Positions 1 to 15,188 of a stretch of 26,149 bases of DNA are shown piece after piece (within the stretch, counting starts at the first letter, position 1; each line of letters opens with the position of its first letter). The position numbers and the translations under genes were made by a program. Below the pieces are notes generated by a model. It was not told where the DNA came from. It worked only from the letters and a program-made list of their open reading frames with translations, and did not search any database. The DNA comes from Pilatotrama ljubarskyi. Its lineage: Eukaryota > Basidiomycota > Agaricomycetes > Polyporales > Polyporaceae. The DNA lies in NCBI GenBank assembly GCA_022385805.1, contig MU277824.1:1-26149 (forward strand). The letters run 5' to 3'.

Positions 1-1574
1 AGGAACTTCCGGTAGGCTCATACTTAGCGGAGTACACAATTGGTGGACTGCGGGGCGGGCAGGGTGAGAAGAGCCAGTGAGGGACGCCTTCGCGGGTTTG
101 TGGATCACTCCTGAGATGAGGGCCTCCTAACACAAAGTATGAATTATGCAGCAAAGGGTCGGGTTACGTATGAAAGGGGAGTATTGGTGCCCGTGATCAC
201 ATATATGCGCGACCTTGAGGAGGACAAATTCTTCGCACCGTTGGGCGCTGGCACATATATACAGCCGCACTTCGATAATCGACACCGAGCCTGGCAGTCC
301 AGCGTAACATCAAGGAATGGTGACATACCTCATATTCCTGCCTGACTATGGCCGAAAGGGCAGAGGCGGGTTACACTCAACCATTGTGGTGGGATAATGA
401 GACGAGAGGACCCCCGGACATCTGCGCGTGGCCACGCCTTATATACAACTGCGCGTCCGGATCCCACAGTGCATCAGCCCGCTGGAGCTGCGCATGCTCT
501 GCCAATCGGTTCATGTCTTCAGGTATCCAGATGGGATTTGGAAGGGACGTGGAAATACAAGGCAGGTACTAGGATTTGCGACATCTAGGGTGGTACATGG
601 GGGTAACTCAGATGGAATCACCATGTTCCGTGCGAATAACGGCCTATCGTAGTCTGGCGCTTCACGCAGTGTGAAGCGAGAGCTTCAACTGACTTCGAAC
701 GCCAATTTGATGCCGGGCTCGATTCCCACTCAGATGACAGCGGCATTCACTTACACGCTCTCACACAGCCTCATATGAACATCGACGTTCCGCTCTGGTC
801 CCAGAGCATGGCGGAACCTGTGCACATGAGAGTGCGCCATGATGACGGTCGGCTGCCCCACTCACTCGCAGCCACCAATTTCCGGGAGTACGTAGCCCAG
901 CCAGGGCAGATCCGTGGCTTTACTGCATGGTACGTACTACCTGCTTATATGTGATCAACCTCTAAATGCCATAATGAAATATAGCGGCAACCATGCGCAC
1001 ACTCTGGAATGCAGTATGTGAAATTCGAGGGCTCGGTTCAAGCGACGTCGAACGACTGTCAGATAGCTCATGGCGATTCATCACATCTGCCGTCAAATTA
1101 TCAAATACGAATCTCACATGGCTGGCTTGCGAGCGGGTACTGTATAGATACACGGCGTTGGACACCCCAACGGCTTCCTCTTCCTCGAATGCACGTTGCC
1201 CGCGGCCCGTCCTGCGAAGCGATCGTGTTCTACATCCACCAGTTGGCTTCAGGTCGCCGATCTTCACGCTTCGCGTCGCCACTGCACGACGGCCACCGTG
1301 CGTCGCTGGGAACAGTATAACACACCGGTGACACCTGTTGCCGTGTCGTCTCGATAGTGATATCTCGCGTCCGTCCCATCAACCTGAACGCACTGGCACC
1401 ACCTGCGTCTTTCGAAAAATCTCTTCCTATCCTTCCGTCTGCCTCAGGCCTTCGCGACACGCAGCCCATCAATAACATGCACACACGCACACACACTCTC
1501 TCCAGCACAGTCCCTACAGATAGCTCCACTCGCCATTGCAGCCGTGGATACTATAACTGCAACCGCTCGCGAGA
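1..1574. other. Non-coding stretch upstream of the disrupted membrane-protein gene
   Basis: I see no gene here. All open frames are short, overlap on both strands and show no family signature. Several AT-rich TATA-like stretches occur (around 200-210, 255-262, 438-446), but none precedes a recognisable gene. The last 250 bases (about 1330-1574) turn pyrimidine-rich on the plus strand and include a short CA/CT microsatellite at 1479-1500. That composition fits a basidiomycete core promoter and 5' leader for the gene starting at 1575. Ancient eroded repeats cannot be excluded by eye. Confidence 0.5.
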
Positions 1575-1878
1575 ATGGCCAGCATAGGCGAGGCAAACTC
1601 CTCACTGGCAGGAGCATCCTCAAGTTTCGTAGATCCCACCCCCGACGGAGTCACTTTTCACGGTGTCGGTGCGTCTGCCCTACCTTGCTGGTCTCACGCG
1701 TATATCCTGGACTCACCCACCCACAGGGGTAGCGACCGCGAGCGCCTCCATCTCGCCTCCGCCGACCCGGAGCATCGACATCGAGTCCACATTCGTCTCC
1801 CCCTTTTCACCCTCAACTTCCGACTTCAGCGCTGGGAGTCAGAGCACATCGTCGCCTAGCCCATCGAGTGCCGGGCCG

Positions 1879-1886
1879 AGCTCGGC
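1879..1886. repeat. Left copy of 8-bp target-site duplication (AGCTCGGC)
   Basis: AGCTCGGC lies immediately outside the left end of the outer element and is repeated exactly at 2705-2712, immediately outside the right end. Collapsing the two copies rejoins the membrane-protein reading frame, which is independent support that this is a real target duplication. Confidence 0.85.
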
Positions 1887-1978
1887 AGGACCCCCGACAA
1901 TGGGTGAGGAGGCCTGATCTGGGGTCTCGCGATTTTGGCCAAAACGTCCGTAGGGAACAGGCATCATAAGCGCCCAAA

Positions 1979-2007
1979 TTTGTCCGGACTGGCACAGGCG
2001 TAGGCCC
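1979..2007 (+). repeat. Subterminal 29-bp repeat of the outer element (second copy 2614-2642)
   Basis: The unit begins TTTGTCCGGACTGGCACAGG and recurs at 2614-2642 in direct orientation with 27 of 29 bases identical. Repeated subterminal motifs are commonly transposase-binding sites in hAT-type and related elements. That role is inferred here. Confidence 0.7.
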
Positions 2008-2129
2008 TTTTTTTGGATCAAAAACGTCCGGATGAGCGGGCGCTAACGGCACAGGCCGGCGGTCCGCTGGTCAGGCGGGCGCCTAATGCTCCGTCCCGGC
2101 CTCCCGAACCCCCGAATCCTGCCTCAATG

Positions 2130-2568
2130 GATGACTTCCCGTAAGGATTTAGAGACGTCTCCAAATCTCTAAACCTCTCTAAGCGCCATGGAGCTCACCG
2201 AAATGGCAGGTCTGCCGAGATACCGAGCGAGATTTAAAGTCCGCAGGTGGGGCCGGCGAGCTGCAGACTAGAGAAGCGCCCAACATCTGGAAGGGGGGGT
2301 CGACCCCCCCTTCTAAACCTCCGGCGACGCTCTAAACTGCTCTAAACGAGCTAAAAGGGAAGGCGCAAGCACATAAGAGGAAGGTAGCCACCTGGGCCAT
2401 CAGCGGTACATTCCATTTGCGTCGCCCCGGAGCAGCTGAGTAAGCTGCACATTCCCGGCGCTCAAGGCTGGGCAGCAGGTGGGGCCAATTTGAAGCTCCG
2501 CTTGCATCTCGCAAGGATCTAAAGTTTAGAGATTTGGAGACGTCTCTAAATCCTTACGGGAAGTCATC
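2130..2568. mobile_element. Inner nested MITE, 439 bp, with 45-bp perfect terminal inverted repeats
   Basis: Positions 2130-2174 are the exact reverse complement of 2524-2568 (45 of 45 bases), starting GATGACTTCCCG. The element is flanked by CAATG on both sides (2125-2129 and 2569-2573), read here as a 5-bp target duplication. An alternative parse is a 3-bp AAT duplication with ends starting GGATGAC. The interior has no coding potential. It contains several CTCTAAAC-type repeats (about 2166-2175 and 2329-2345) and a 24-bp perfect palindrome at 2290-2313. It sits inside the outer element: deleting it with one CAATG restores another GTCCGGACT repeat of that element. Superfamily not assigned. 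Confidence 0.85.
2290..2313. repeat. 24-bp perfect palindrome (G7-TCGA-C7 core) inside the inner MITE
   Basis: Seven G, then TCGA, then seven C, flanked by GAA and TTC, reads the same on both strands. It lies in the interior of the 439-bp element and could extrude as a hairpin. No function is inferred beyond that. Confidence 0.8.
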
Positions 2569-3304
2569 CAATGTCCGGACTTCGCCACAGGCGTTTGGGC
2601 GCTAAAATGTCGATTTGTCCGGACTGGCACAGGCATAAGCCCTCCGAAAAGGCCTGTTCCGTCCGGACTAAGATCAGGCATACCCACTGATTGTCGGGGG
2701 TCCTAGCTCGGCGGGCGCATCGGGTTCGCGGCTTGTGGCCATTTTGGCGTCCGTGGGGGCTGTTCTCGGAGTGCTCGCGATCGTTCTGGCCTCCCTTTTG
2801 GTACGGCGGTGCCGACGAGACCAACGGCGGCGCCCCTTGGGGGCTACAAAGTCGGAGGTTGAAGATCAATCTAGGGCCCTGTATGCGACTCGCCCTTTCG
2901 TGCTGCATACGGAGCAGCGGGACACCGGGCCTAAGTCTCCTCACCGTTCAGGAATGTTTTTCACGAACCCACACAAACTGGTTCTCAGGAGAGACGGCCT
3001 CAGCGCCTGTTCATTGCGGCGCCCCGGGACCACAGGGTTTTCCGCACATGCAGCGCAAAGAGACTGCTTCCGAAACAGCGTCACGAGGTGAGGGTGAGCA
3101 ATCTTCTCGAGCGGGCCCCGAACTGATGGCATGCGTACAGAACCTCGAGTGCGTAGGGAGTGCCATGCTGGGAGCGTTCACCTGCTCTCCCCGGATATCG
3201 AGGACGGTACCGCGACCACCATTACGTTTCCGCCAGCGTACGAGGACTTGCCTCCTCAACGGCAGCTACAGCAGGTCACCATGGCACCGCCGCGAAAGCA
3301 ATAG

Positions 3305-3962
3305 CATTCTCCGCGCTGACCGCTGTTCTGCCATAGTGGTACACGAGATACCCGTACACATATGACTGATCATTGTAGTAGTGTAGTCTTACGCGGTACT
3401 TACAATCCATGTATTAATCGAACATCGTTGCGTGACATACTCAAGCGTGTGCAGCAGTCTGGGTGGAAAACCGTGTACTGTATTTCTCCAGGCTCTCCCA
3501 AGGTCCAATCACTAGAGTTGCCATTTATGGAATCGCACTCGCCACCGCGCGGCCGCCTCCTCTCACCGACTGCAATATCTGTACTGCGACGTCGGGCTGA
3601 GAACAATCAGTTAAGGCCTTTCTCAGCCTGTCCTATTGACTGGCAGTCCTAACATGAGCCGGGCTTCAGGCACTTGGCTGACGGCTGTGATATGCATACC
3701 GGGCCCCGGCCGTACCCTCCTTCAAGCACCGCCGGTAGCAGAACGTAGGACTGCCTTCAGGTCCAGGCTTCTCCTTCCAAAGATAAATGAGCCGCATGCA
3801 GGGAAGCGGCAGGTATGCTGCGGATATCCCTCGTCTGTGCGCATGTGAACGGCTTCGCGGACGACAGGTTTAGCCGGAATGTCCCATGGGAGCAGCCAAG
3901 GTCGCCATTGGTCGCATATATACCTCAGACGGACCCACGGGTTAGGGGGGAGTTGAACGACG
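3305..3962. promoter_or_regulatory. Intergenic region and promoter of the first monooxygenase, with TATA-like box at 3915-3923
   Basis: No gene is recognisable between the end of the membrane-protein locus and the ATG at 3963; open frames here are short and unsupported. A TATA-like CATATATAC lies at 3915-3923, about 40-48 bases before the start codon, and an ATTGG (inverted CCAAT) at 3906-3910. The position fits a core promoter for the gene at 3963. The second paralog has a comparable AT run at a similar distance. Confidence 0.45.
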
Positions 3963-5779
3963 ATGTCCGAGCAGCCGCGCAAACAGTTCGAAGTGGCCAT
4001 CGTAGGCGGAGGTGTGTGCGGCCTCATCTGCGCAATCGCGCTCCAGAAGGCGGGCGTTCCTGTGCAACTATTCGAAGCTGCGGTACGTCGACTGTGGCAT
4101 GCTCGTCGCTTAGCCCTTGCATCTCACACTGTTCCTCGGTATCGGAACAGGCAGCGTTTGGCGAGATCGGCGCAGGCCTCGGTATCGGTACGTGCCAGCA
4201 CTGTGACATCTGCGAATGTTCGTGCCAGACCAATGCCGTGACTGGTATATTCAGGCCCAAACGCTGTGCGAGTGCTGAGAGCCATGAACGTCTTGGATGA
4301 CGTTCTGCAGAGGTGCAGTCCAGGCGACTTGAGGCCGCGCGGCTTCACCTGTCGAATCGGCATAGGCGAACACAAAGCGGTGTACAAGGTGGGCACATCG
4401 AGTCCAAAATATACCTCGTTGAGCACTCACCTATTGACACCACCGACGTTGTGCAGATCCCCGCTGAAGACCCCGAGGATCGTGGTATCGGTATACACCG
4501 GTGAGCTCTCATGTGGTCTACGAGCACTGTATCTCGGGCCTGCCGCAGTGGACCGCCAGCATCAGGCTGACGCTTTTTCATACAGCGCGGCATTCCTCAA
4601 CGCCCTCGTAGGGTTTGTGGATCCCACTACATGTCACTTCAACAAGCGCTGCGTAGGTATCTCAGAGCCATCTCCGAAACGCGTAATCCTCCACTTTTCC
4701 GATGGAACCACTCATGAGGCGGACGTCGCTATTGGTGCGGACGGGATCAAGAGCTCGGTGCGCAAGTCCGTCCTTGGAGGAGTATACGACAGTCGGCAGG
4801 CCTTTAGCAACACAGTCGCGTACAGGGGCTTGATCCCTCACGCTACCTTGAAAGCAGCGGGGTTCAAGACGGACCTGAGGCAGTCTCCAGCATGTTTCAT
4901 GGGACCAAGCAAGGTATGAGTATGGCTGCTCTCCATGTATGCGTACGCTGAGTAAGGCTTCGGCTTACAGCACATCATCGTATTTCCTATCAGGAATGAC
5001 GAGATTGTTCGTAAACAGACCGTGGTTAAGCGTTCATGTTCTTCACTAATCCGCTCGATTATAGGTCAACGTCGTGGCATTTGCCACTAGGTACGACAAT
5101 CAAATAGGCGCGGAAGAGCTGCCGGATGATGCCCCTTGGGTGGAAGAGGTCTCTCGGGAAGAGCTCAAGAGAGAATACGATGGCTGGGGCCCGGACGTCA
5201 TTACGTTGCTTGACTGCATGCCCGAGAAGCCGAGCAAGTGGTCTATCCATGTGGTGCATCCCCCTCTCGAGACTTACGTCCGCGGCCGCGTTGCCTTGCT
5301 GGGTGATGCGGTGTGTCGATCACCCTATCAAGAGGCGGTATAACCCTTGCTAACCTTGACCCGCTCCTCTCAGGCCCACGGCATGCTGCCTCACTTGGGT
5401 GCCGGCGCTGGCCAAGGCATTGAAGATGCATACCTGCTGGCTCGTCTGCTCCGCCACCCGCACACGGACGCCAACAACCTAGAGGTTTGTGAGCAGTGCT
5501 ACTCAGACAACAAAGCGTTACTGAAGAAAGCCCAAGTCCGTTTTCCAAGTTTACTCTGACATAAGGCGGCCGCGTGCGCAGATGGTCTGTGAGCGCAGTC
5601 ACCTCGCGGGCAGCATCTATGACGGTCATGGGCCTCACGGCATGGATTGGGAGAACGTCGGTCAGGACCTGGAAGGGCTCTTCGAATCGGTCTGGCATCA
5701 TGACCTGGACGGTGATTATGAGACGGCTCTTGCGTCGCTACGTAGCCGCGGAGCATTTCCGGCCGACGTTGCTCTGTAA
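3963..5779 (+). CDS. FAD-dependent monooxygenase, salicylate hydroxylase-like (upstream paralog)
   Basis: Nine exons: 3963-4082, 4151-4187, 4255-4388, 4457-4500, 4586-4913, 4971-5006, 5065-5310, 5374-5484, 5537-5779; they sum to 1299 nt, 432 aa, usual for the family. Group A flavoprotein monooxygenases use NAD(P)H and O2 to hydroxylate aromatic acids. The three family fingerprints are present: the dinucleotide fold AIVGGGVCGL (GGGVCG at residues 15-20), the DG motif IGADGIKSSVR (D164-G165) and the GD motif ALLGDA followed by AHGMLPHLGAGAGQG (G313-D314, joined across an intron). Substrate is not readable from sequence; salicylate or lignin-derived aromatics are plausible. All nine exons align with the downstream paralog at 6491-8294, which confirmed several borders. 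Weak sites: donor GTTCGT of intron 6 and acceptor CCAAG of intron 8. No targeting signal is evident, so it is probably cytosolic. Confidence 0.88.
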
Positions 5780-6490
5780 TATGCTCGCTTTGCAGGCGAC
5801 TGGGTTGGCTGAATCAACATGGGCGTGTTCATCATGACTCCGAGACTCTACGAGACTAGCACCGGGTTGACAACTGCAGAGAGTATTCCGCTTACGCCGA
5901 CTTACAGCATAAACCGCTGAGACCCGGTATCAGTCATGCGGCCAAGGGGCAATGGTCCCTCCGAATTGGCGGGTAGACTCGTGGTGCTTCCAGCCTGACC
6001 GACTCTCACAGACTGTCAATATGCCCAGGATCGGTAGGTCTGCGCGGGTTCTCAAAACGCACAAAGTTATTCCCGCATCCACTCTCAAGGCCGAAGAAGC
6101 AACATGGTACTGGCCATCAAGAAGCGACGGACGGGATGATACAGCATATGCGCCTATCGAAGCAGTCATCGCGGTCGACGGGTGCGATCGCCGCGGACAC
6201 GCCCTCCACACTCGCTGGTTGCACACACTCGCCGTGTTGCAGGGCCGATGAGCTTGTACCCGCGCGGGGCCGTTGGGCATTGGGTAAGCTCACCACTGTG
6301 GATGTGCCCCATCTTCAGTATTGCTTTACTCACGATGCTCATGCGAAGAACCTCCCGATCGGGTGACTCGTGGCGCGAATCCCGTGGTACGCCTGCATAC
6401 GCGTCATAAAATAAGCCGCACGCGGATATATATATATGGGCACGTTCTTCGTCCCAGAGCTGAGCATCCTCACATCACAGATATCTATCA
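5780..6490. promoter_or_regulatory. Spacer between the monooxygenase paralogs, with (AT)6 box at 6426-6437
   Basis: No gene or gene fragment is recognisable between the two paralogs. An (AT)6 run at 6426-6437 lies about 54 bases before the ATG at 6491, similar in placement to the TATA-like box of the first copy. The rest of the leader does not align with that of the first copy by eye, so the paralogs may be regulated differently. Confidence 0.4.
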
Positions 6491-8294
6491 ATGCAGCAAC
6501 CGCAGAAAGACTTCCAAGTGGCCATCGTGGGCGGAGGCGTTTGCGGCCTGACATGCGCTATAGCCTTGCAGAAGGCAGGGGTCCCTGTGCAACTCTTCGA
6601 AGCTGCCGTTCGTATTTTATGCATTCCCTGTAATCAAGTGATATTTTCCCACTGCTTCTACTAGGCGGCCTTTGGAGAGATCGGTGCCGGCATTGGTATC
6701 GGTAGGTTCGAACGTGTCGCATGCCATAAGTTAGCGTCCTTCCGCACATGAGACTGCTTACAGGCCCCAACGCCATACGAGTGCTCAAAGCCATCGGTGT
6801 TTGGGAGAACATCATGAAGCACTGCACCGCTGCCGACCTTGGATTGCAGGGCTTCGTCTACCGTACTGGCGTAGGGGAGCACAAGGCGGTCTATACGGTA
6901 TGTCCATCCGTCCGAGTCGAATCACCCTTAGCTCTCCGAGAATTGACATCCGTTCCTACAGTATCCAGTCGAGCTGCCAGAGGATGAGGGTCTTGGTATA
7001 CACCGGCACGTATACATTTCGCCTTCGAATGATGGAAGGTTCCTAAGGGGCACAATGCTGCATGCAGTGCGACCTTCCTTGACGCTCTTGTGGGTGTGGT
7101 GGACCCTGCAATCTGCCACTTCAAGAAGCGCTGCACGTCCGTCACAGAGTCTCCTGACGATCCTCGACGACTCAGGTTGAACTTTCTCGACGGGACGACC
7201 TACGACGCCGATGTTGTCCTGGGTGCCGACGGAATAAAGAGCGCGGTCCGCAAGTTCCTCGTTGGAGAGGAGAATGACAGAATCGCTTTCAGCAATACCG
7301 TAGCATACAGGGGCCTGATCCCTTACGCGCAGCTGAAAGCAGCAGGCTTCAAGACGGACCTGTCGGAACACCCTTCCTGCTTCATGGGGCCCAACAAAGT
7401 AAGAACGCTCAACCTCTAACGGCTCCGTCATTCAGCAGGATAGTTATTCAACTGGTCGCCCTACAGCACTTCATCATCTTTGCGATCAAGAACACAGAGA
7501 TTGTACGCATGGTTAGGCCACGAACGAGTGCTGCCCTTAGAGCTGACTTTCGTTCCGACCTCCTGGTCATCTATAGGTCAACGTCGTAGCATTCTCCGCT
7601 AGGTACGACATACCGATAGGAGCGGAGAAGCTGCCGGAGGGTGCCCCGTGGGTGGAGGTCGTCTCCCGAGACGAAGTGAAGCAGGTGTACGAGGGTTGGG
7701 GCCCCGACATAACAGCCCTCCTCGAGTGCATGCCGGACAAGCCAAGCAAGTGGTCCATCCATGTCGTCCATCCTCCGCTAGAGAGCTACGCCAAGAACCG
7801 AGTGGCATTGCTGGGTGACGCGGTGTGTCTATGCCCGCAACAATGATCAAGAGCCGCGCGGACCTAACGGCTTTCTATCAGGCTCACGGAATGTTGCCGC
7901 ACTTGGGCGCGGGAGCTGGTCAAGGTCTGGAAGATGCCCTGATGCTTGCTCGTCTCCTCGGGCATCCGAGCACCAACATCGACAATATTGAGGTTCGTGC
8001 CACATGCACCCTGCAACACTAACCAGTAAAACTAAAGGGTCGTTGTAGGCCGTTCTCCAGGTTTACTCTGAGATTCGACGCCCTCGTGCGCAGATGGTCT
8101 GGGATGGGAGTCGCTTCGCAGGACGTGTCTATGATGGAAACGGTCCGCACGGTTTGGACTTTGATAAAGTTCATGAAGACCTCAGTCCGGAGCGTCTGTT
8201 CAAACCCGTCTGGCGTCACGACATTGACGGGGACTTCAGGGATGCGGTGGAGCTTTTGCTGGAGCGGGGTGCCTTCACCGACACGGCTGCGTAG
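6491..8294 (+). CDS. FAD-dependent monooxygenase, salicylate hydroxylase-like (downstream paralog)
   Basis: Nine exons: 6491-6607, 6665-6701, 6764-6897, 6962-7005, 7068-7398, 7467-7502, 7577-7822, 7882-7992, 8049-8294; 1302 nt, 433 aa. It has the same fingerprints as the upstream copy: AIVGGGVCGL near the N-terminus, GADGIKSAVR for the DG motif and LLGDA+AHGMLPHLGAGAGQG for the GD motif. Exons 2, 3, 4, 6, 7 and 8 have exactly the same lengths in both genes and every intron is in the same phase, so the pair arose by tandem duplication. The introns themselves no longer resemble each other. Intron 4 (7006-7067) begins GC instead of GT; no GT donor nearby keeps the frame, whereas the homologous donor in the other copy is GTGAGC. 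The enzyme role is as for the paralog, with substrate unknown. The 3' end faces the convergent NBR1-like gene about 250 bp away. Confidence 0.88.
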
Positions 8295-8548
8295 GCGGCA
8301 TAACCTGGATGTTCATACAGGAGTCACAAGCAATGCACACAGTCATGATTCCTCTCTAACCGTCCGCGAGTGGCATACTGACTGTCGCCCGTACCATGCT
8401 CTGCATAACGCCAATGACATTGACGTGTTGTGTTTCAATATTGTACATGAGAACGACCGTGTCTCAATCGCATCGTACTATCATACAGGCCACAGGCCAA
8501 ATCGACAAAAACCCGGAAGACCAGAAAGACATTGTCCAAGCATCGAGC

Positions 8549-14076
<5,528 letters not shown>

Positions 14077-14328
14077 GGCTGGTGGTGGGTGTGGAAAGAG
14101 GAGAGGGCTTGAGCCTCGGCGCGTCAAGTACGTACACCTATATAGCGTAATAAGCGCCCGCTGTATTCGGGTCGTGACACTGACACTGACGGTCGTGACG
14201 CGTCCCGGTCACATGCACCGTTTCCCCGGATATTCAGCCCTCATTGCTCTTTTTCTGTTCTTGGCCTCGTCTGTCCCCTACTTTCTCTCGCCGTCTTCAG
14301 GCTTAAAACTGCAAGACTGAGCGTATAC
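14077..14328. promoter_or_regulatory. Divergent promoter shared by the NBR1-like and aminodeoxychorismate lyase genes
   Basis: Only 252 bases separate two start codons that face away from each other. The region holds two exact copies of GGTCGTGAC (14170-14178 and 14191-14199), 21 bases apart, or about two helical turns on the same face. A TATATAG-like sequence lies near 14139-14145. A pyrimidine-rich run (about 14238-14300) precedes the lyase start. The regulatory roles are inferred. Confidence 0.5.
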
Positions 14329-15188
14329 ATGTCTGCACCCTTCGATCTCATATCCTCGACGCGATACGAACCTCGCTTTCGAGACTTATCCTGGAACACC
14401 GATGCGAATGGAGGCAAGCCCTCTCCATATCTGCTCCTCAAATATCATCGCGAGAGGCTCCTCGATGCCGCGAAGGTGCACGACTGGAGGGTCCCGACCG
14501 ACTTACCAGTAACTCGCCTAGAAGAGCTCTGCAGCGCTGCGATCACGAAAGACGGCGACTGTCCCGAGATGCTTGAGAGCAACTTCAGGGTATTCACCTG
14601 CGTTCGCTCGCCCTGCGTTCTTCGACGCTCATCTGCTGGGTTCAGATTCGTATCTTACTATCATCTTCTGGCTCCATATCTGTGACTGCCGCTCCTATCT
14701 CTGCGCTTTCGGCCCATGATCCTGCGGCTCTCTCACTATGGCTGCCGAGCTCGTCTCCCCAACCACCCGTCTCCTCCTCAGATCTGCTCATTGTGCATCT
14801 CGATCGCGTCCCCACACCATTAAGCGCCTTCACGCGCACGAAGACCACCTTACGAGACCACTACAACTCTGCCAGAGATCGCTTCAATATCCCGCCTCCC
14901 CCTACGTCTTCCCAAGATGAGGTTCTGCTGTACAACGAGAAAGGAGACATCATGGAGACGTCCATACGCAACATCGCCTTCATCCGTCGTTCCCCGCCGT
15001 GCTGGGTGACACCATCGACATCCAGCGGATGTCTTCCCGGCGTGATGCGTCGCTTCTTGCTTGAGCAAGGCCGCATCGCGGAGTGCACCGAAGGGGAGCT
15101 GACCCGGGAGAGCATTTTCGATGGAGAGTACGTTCTTACCTTCAACGGCGTGGAGGGCTGCCGCTTTGGACAGATCAAGATTGGTTAG
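14329..15188 (+). CDS. ABZ2: Aminodeoxychorismate lyase (PLP class IV aminotransferase fold), ABZ2-like
   Basis: Two exons, 14329-14589 and 14646-15188, joined in phase 0 over a 56-nt intron; 267 aa, close to the family length. The enzyme converts 4-amino-4-deoxychorismate to p-aminobenzoate and pyruvate, the last step of PABA synthesis for folate. Class IV PLP signatures are present: TRTKTTLRDHY with K153 as the likely Schiff-base lysine, then EVLLYNEKGDIMETSIRNIA (Glu and Asn near PLP), then a GCLPGVMRRFLLEQG segment and the C-terminal FNGVEGCRFGQIKI. Residues 1-60 match the fungal pattern in which the N-terminus starts with a short 'LISSTRYEP' segment. It is transcribed away from the NBR1-like gene over a shared short promoter. 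An alternative within the fold would be a branched-chain or D-amino-acid aminotransferase, but the short length and lysine context favour the lyase. Confidence 0.8.

Larger units (their letters stand above)
1887..2704. mobile_element. Outer non-autonomous DNA transposon, 818 bp (374 bp without the nested element)
   Basis: The ends form an inverted repeat of about 34 bp (1887-1920 against 2671-2704). The outermost 15 bases, AGGACCCCCGACAAT, match perfectly and the last 8 (CCTGATCT) match again. The element is flanked by exact 8-bp direct copies AGCTCGGC. It carries subterminal repeats around the palindromic core TCCGGA. A 29-bp unit at 1979-2007 recurs in the same orientation at 2614-2642 with two differences, and further GTCCGGA copies lie near 2025 and 2662. 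No transposase is encoded, so it is a MITE-like element needing a helper. An 8-bp duplication is known for hAT and for KDZ-type transposons of basidiomycetes. The termini are not canonical hAT ends, so the superfamily is left open. Confidence 0.85.
1575..3304 (+). pseudogene. Single-pass membrane protein with PPxY tail, split by a transposon insertion
   Basis: Proposed structure: exon 1 1575-1668, intron 1669-1726 (GTGCGT...CACAG), exon 2 1727-1886 continued at 2713-3087, intron 3088-3156, exon 3 3157-3304. Without the insert the pieces sum to 777 nt, or 258 codons plus stop, with the frame kept across every junction. Residues 1-90 are rich in Ser/Thr/Pro. Residues 92-115 are hydrophobic (LVAILASVGAVLG and onward) and are followed by a basic stop-transfer run (RRCRRDQRRR). 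The cytosolic tail ends with a PPAYEDLPP element, a PPxY motif of the kind bound by WW domains of Nedd4/Rsp5-type ubiquitin ligases (family knowledge). The ATG at 1575 has A at -3 and G at +4, with an in-frame stop at 1554-1556. No signal peptide is visible, so an upstream exon may be missing. The insertion adds 826 bp (not a multiple of 3) and a stop at 1915, giving a predicted 94-residue product without the membrane segment. The function is unknown. The exon 3 acceptor (GCGTAG) is the least certain border. Confidence 0.7.

Noticed and set aside
661..740. tRNA-like B-box (GGCTCGATTCCC)
   Set aside because: No matching A-box or acceptor and anticodon stems could be paired around it.
1357..1587. 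Plus-strand frame before the membrane-protein start, as a possible signal-peptide exon
   Set aside because: It is in a different frame, pyrimidine-rich, with no hydrophobic signal core and no donor joining it in phase to 1727.
14077..14127. N-terminal extension of the NBR1-like protein (TRRGSSPLLFP...)
   Set aside because: The extension would start at TTG; the first ATG begins MAAFTVKATY, exactly at the expected PB1 start.
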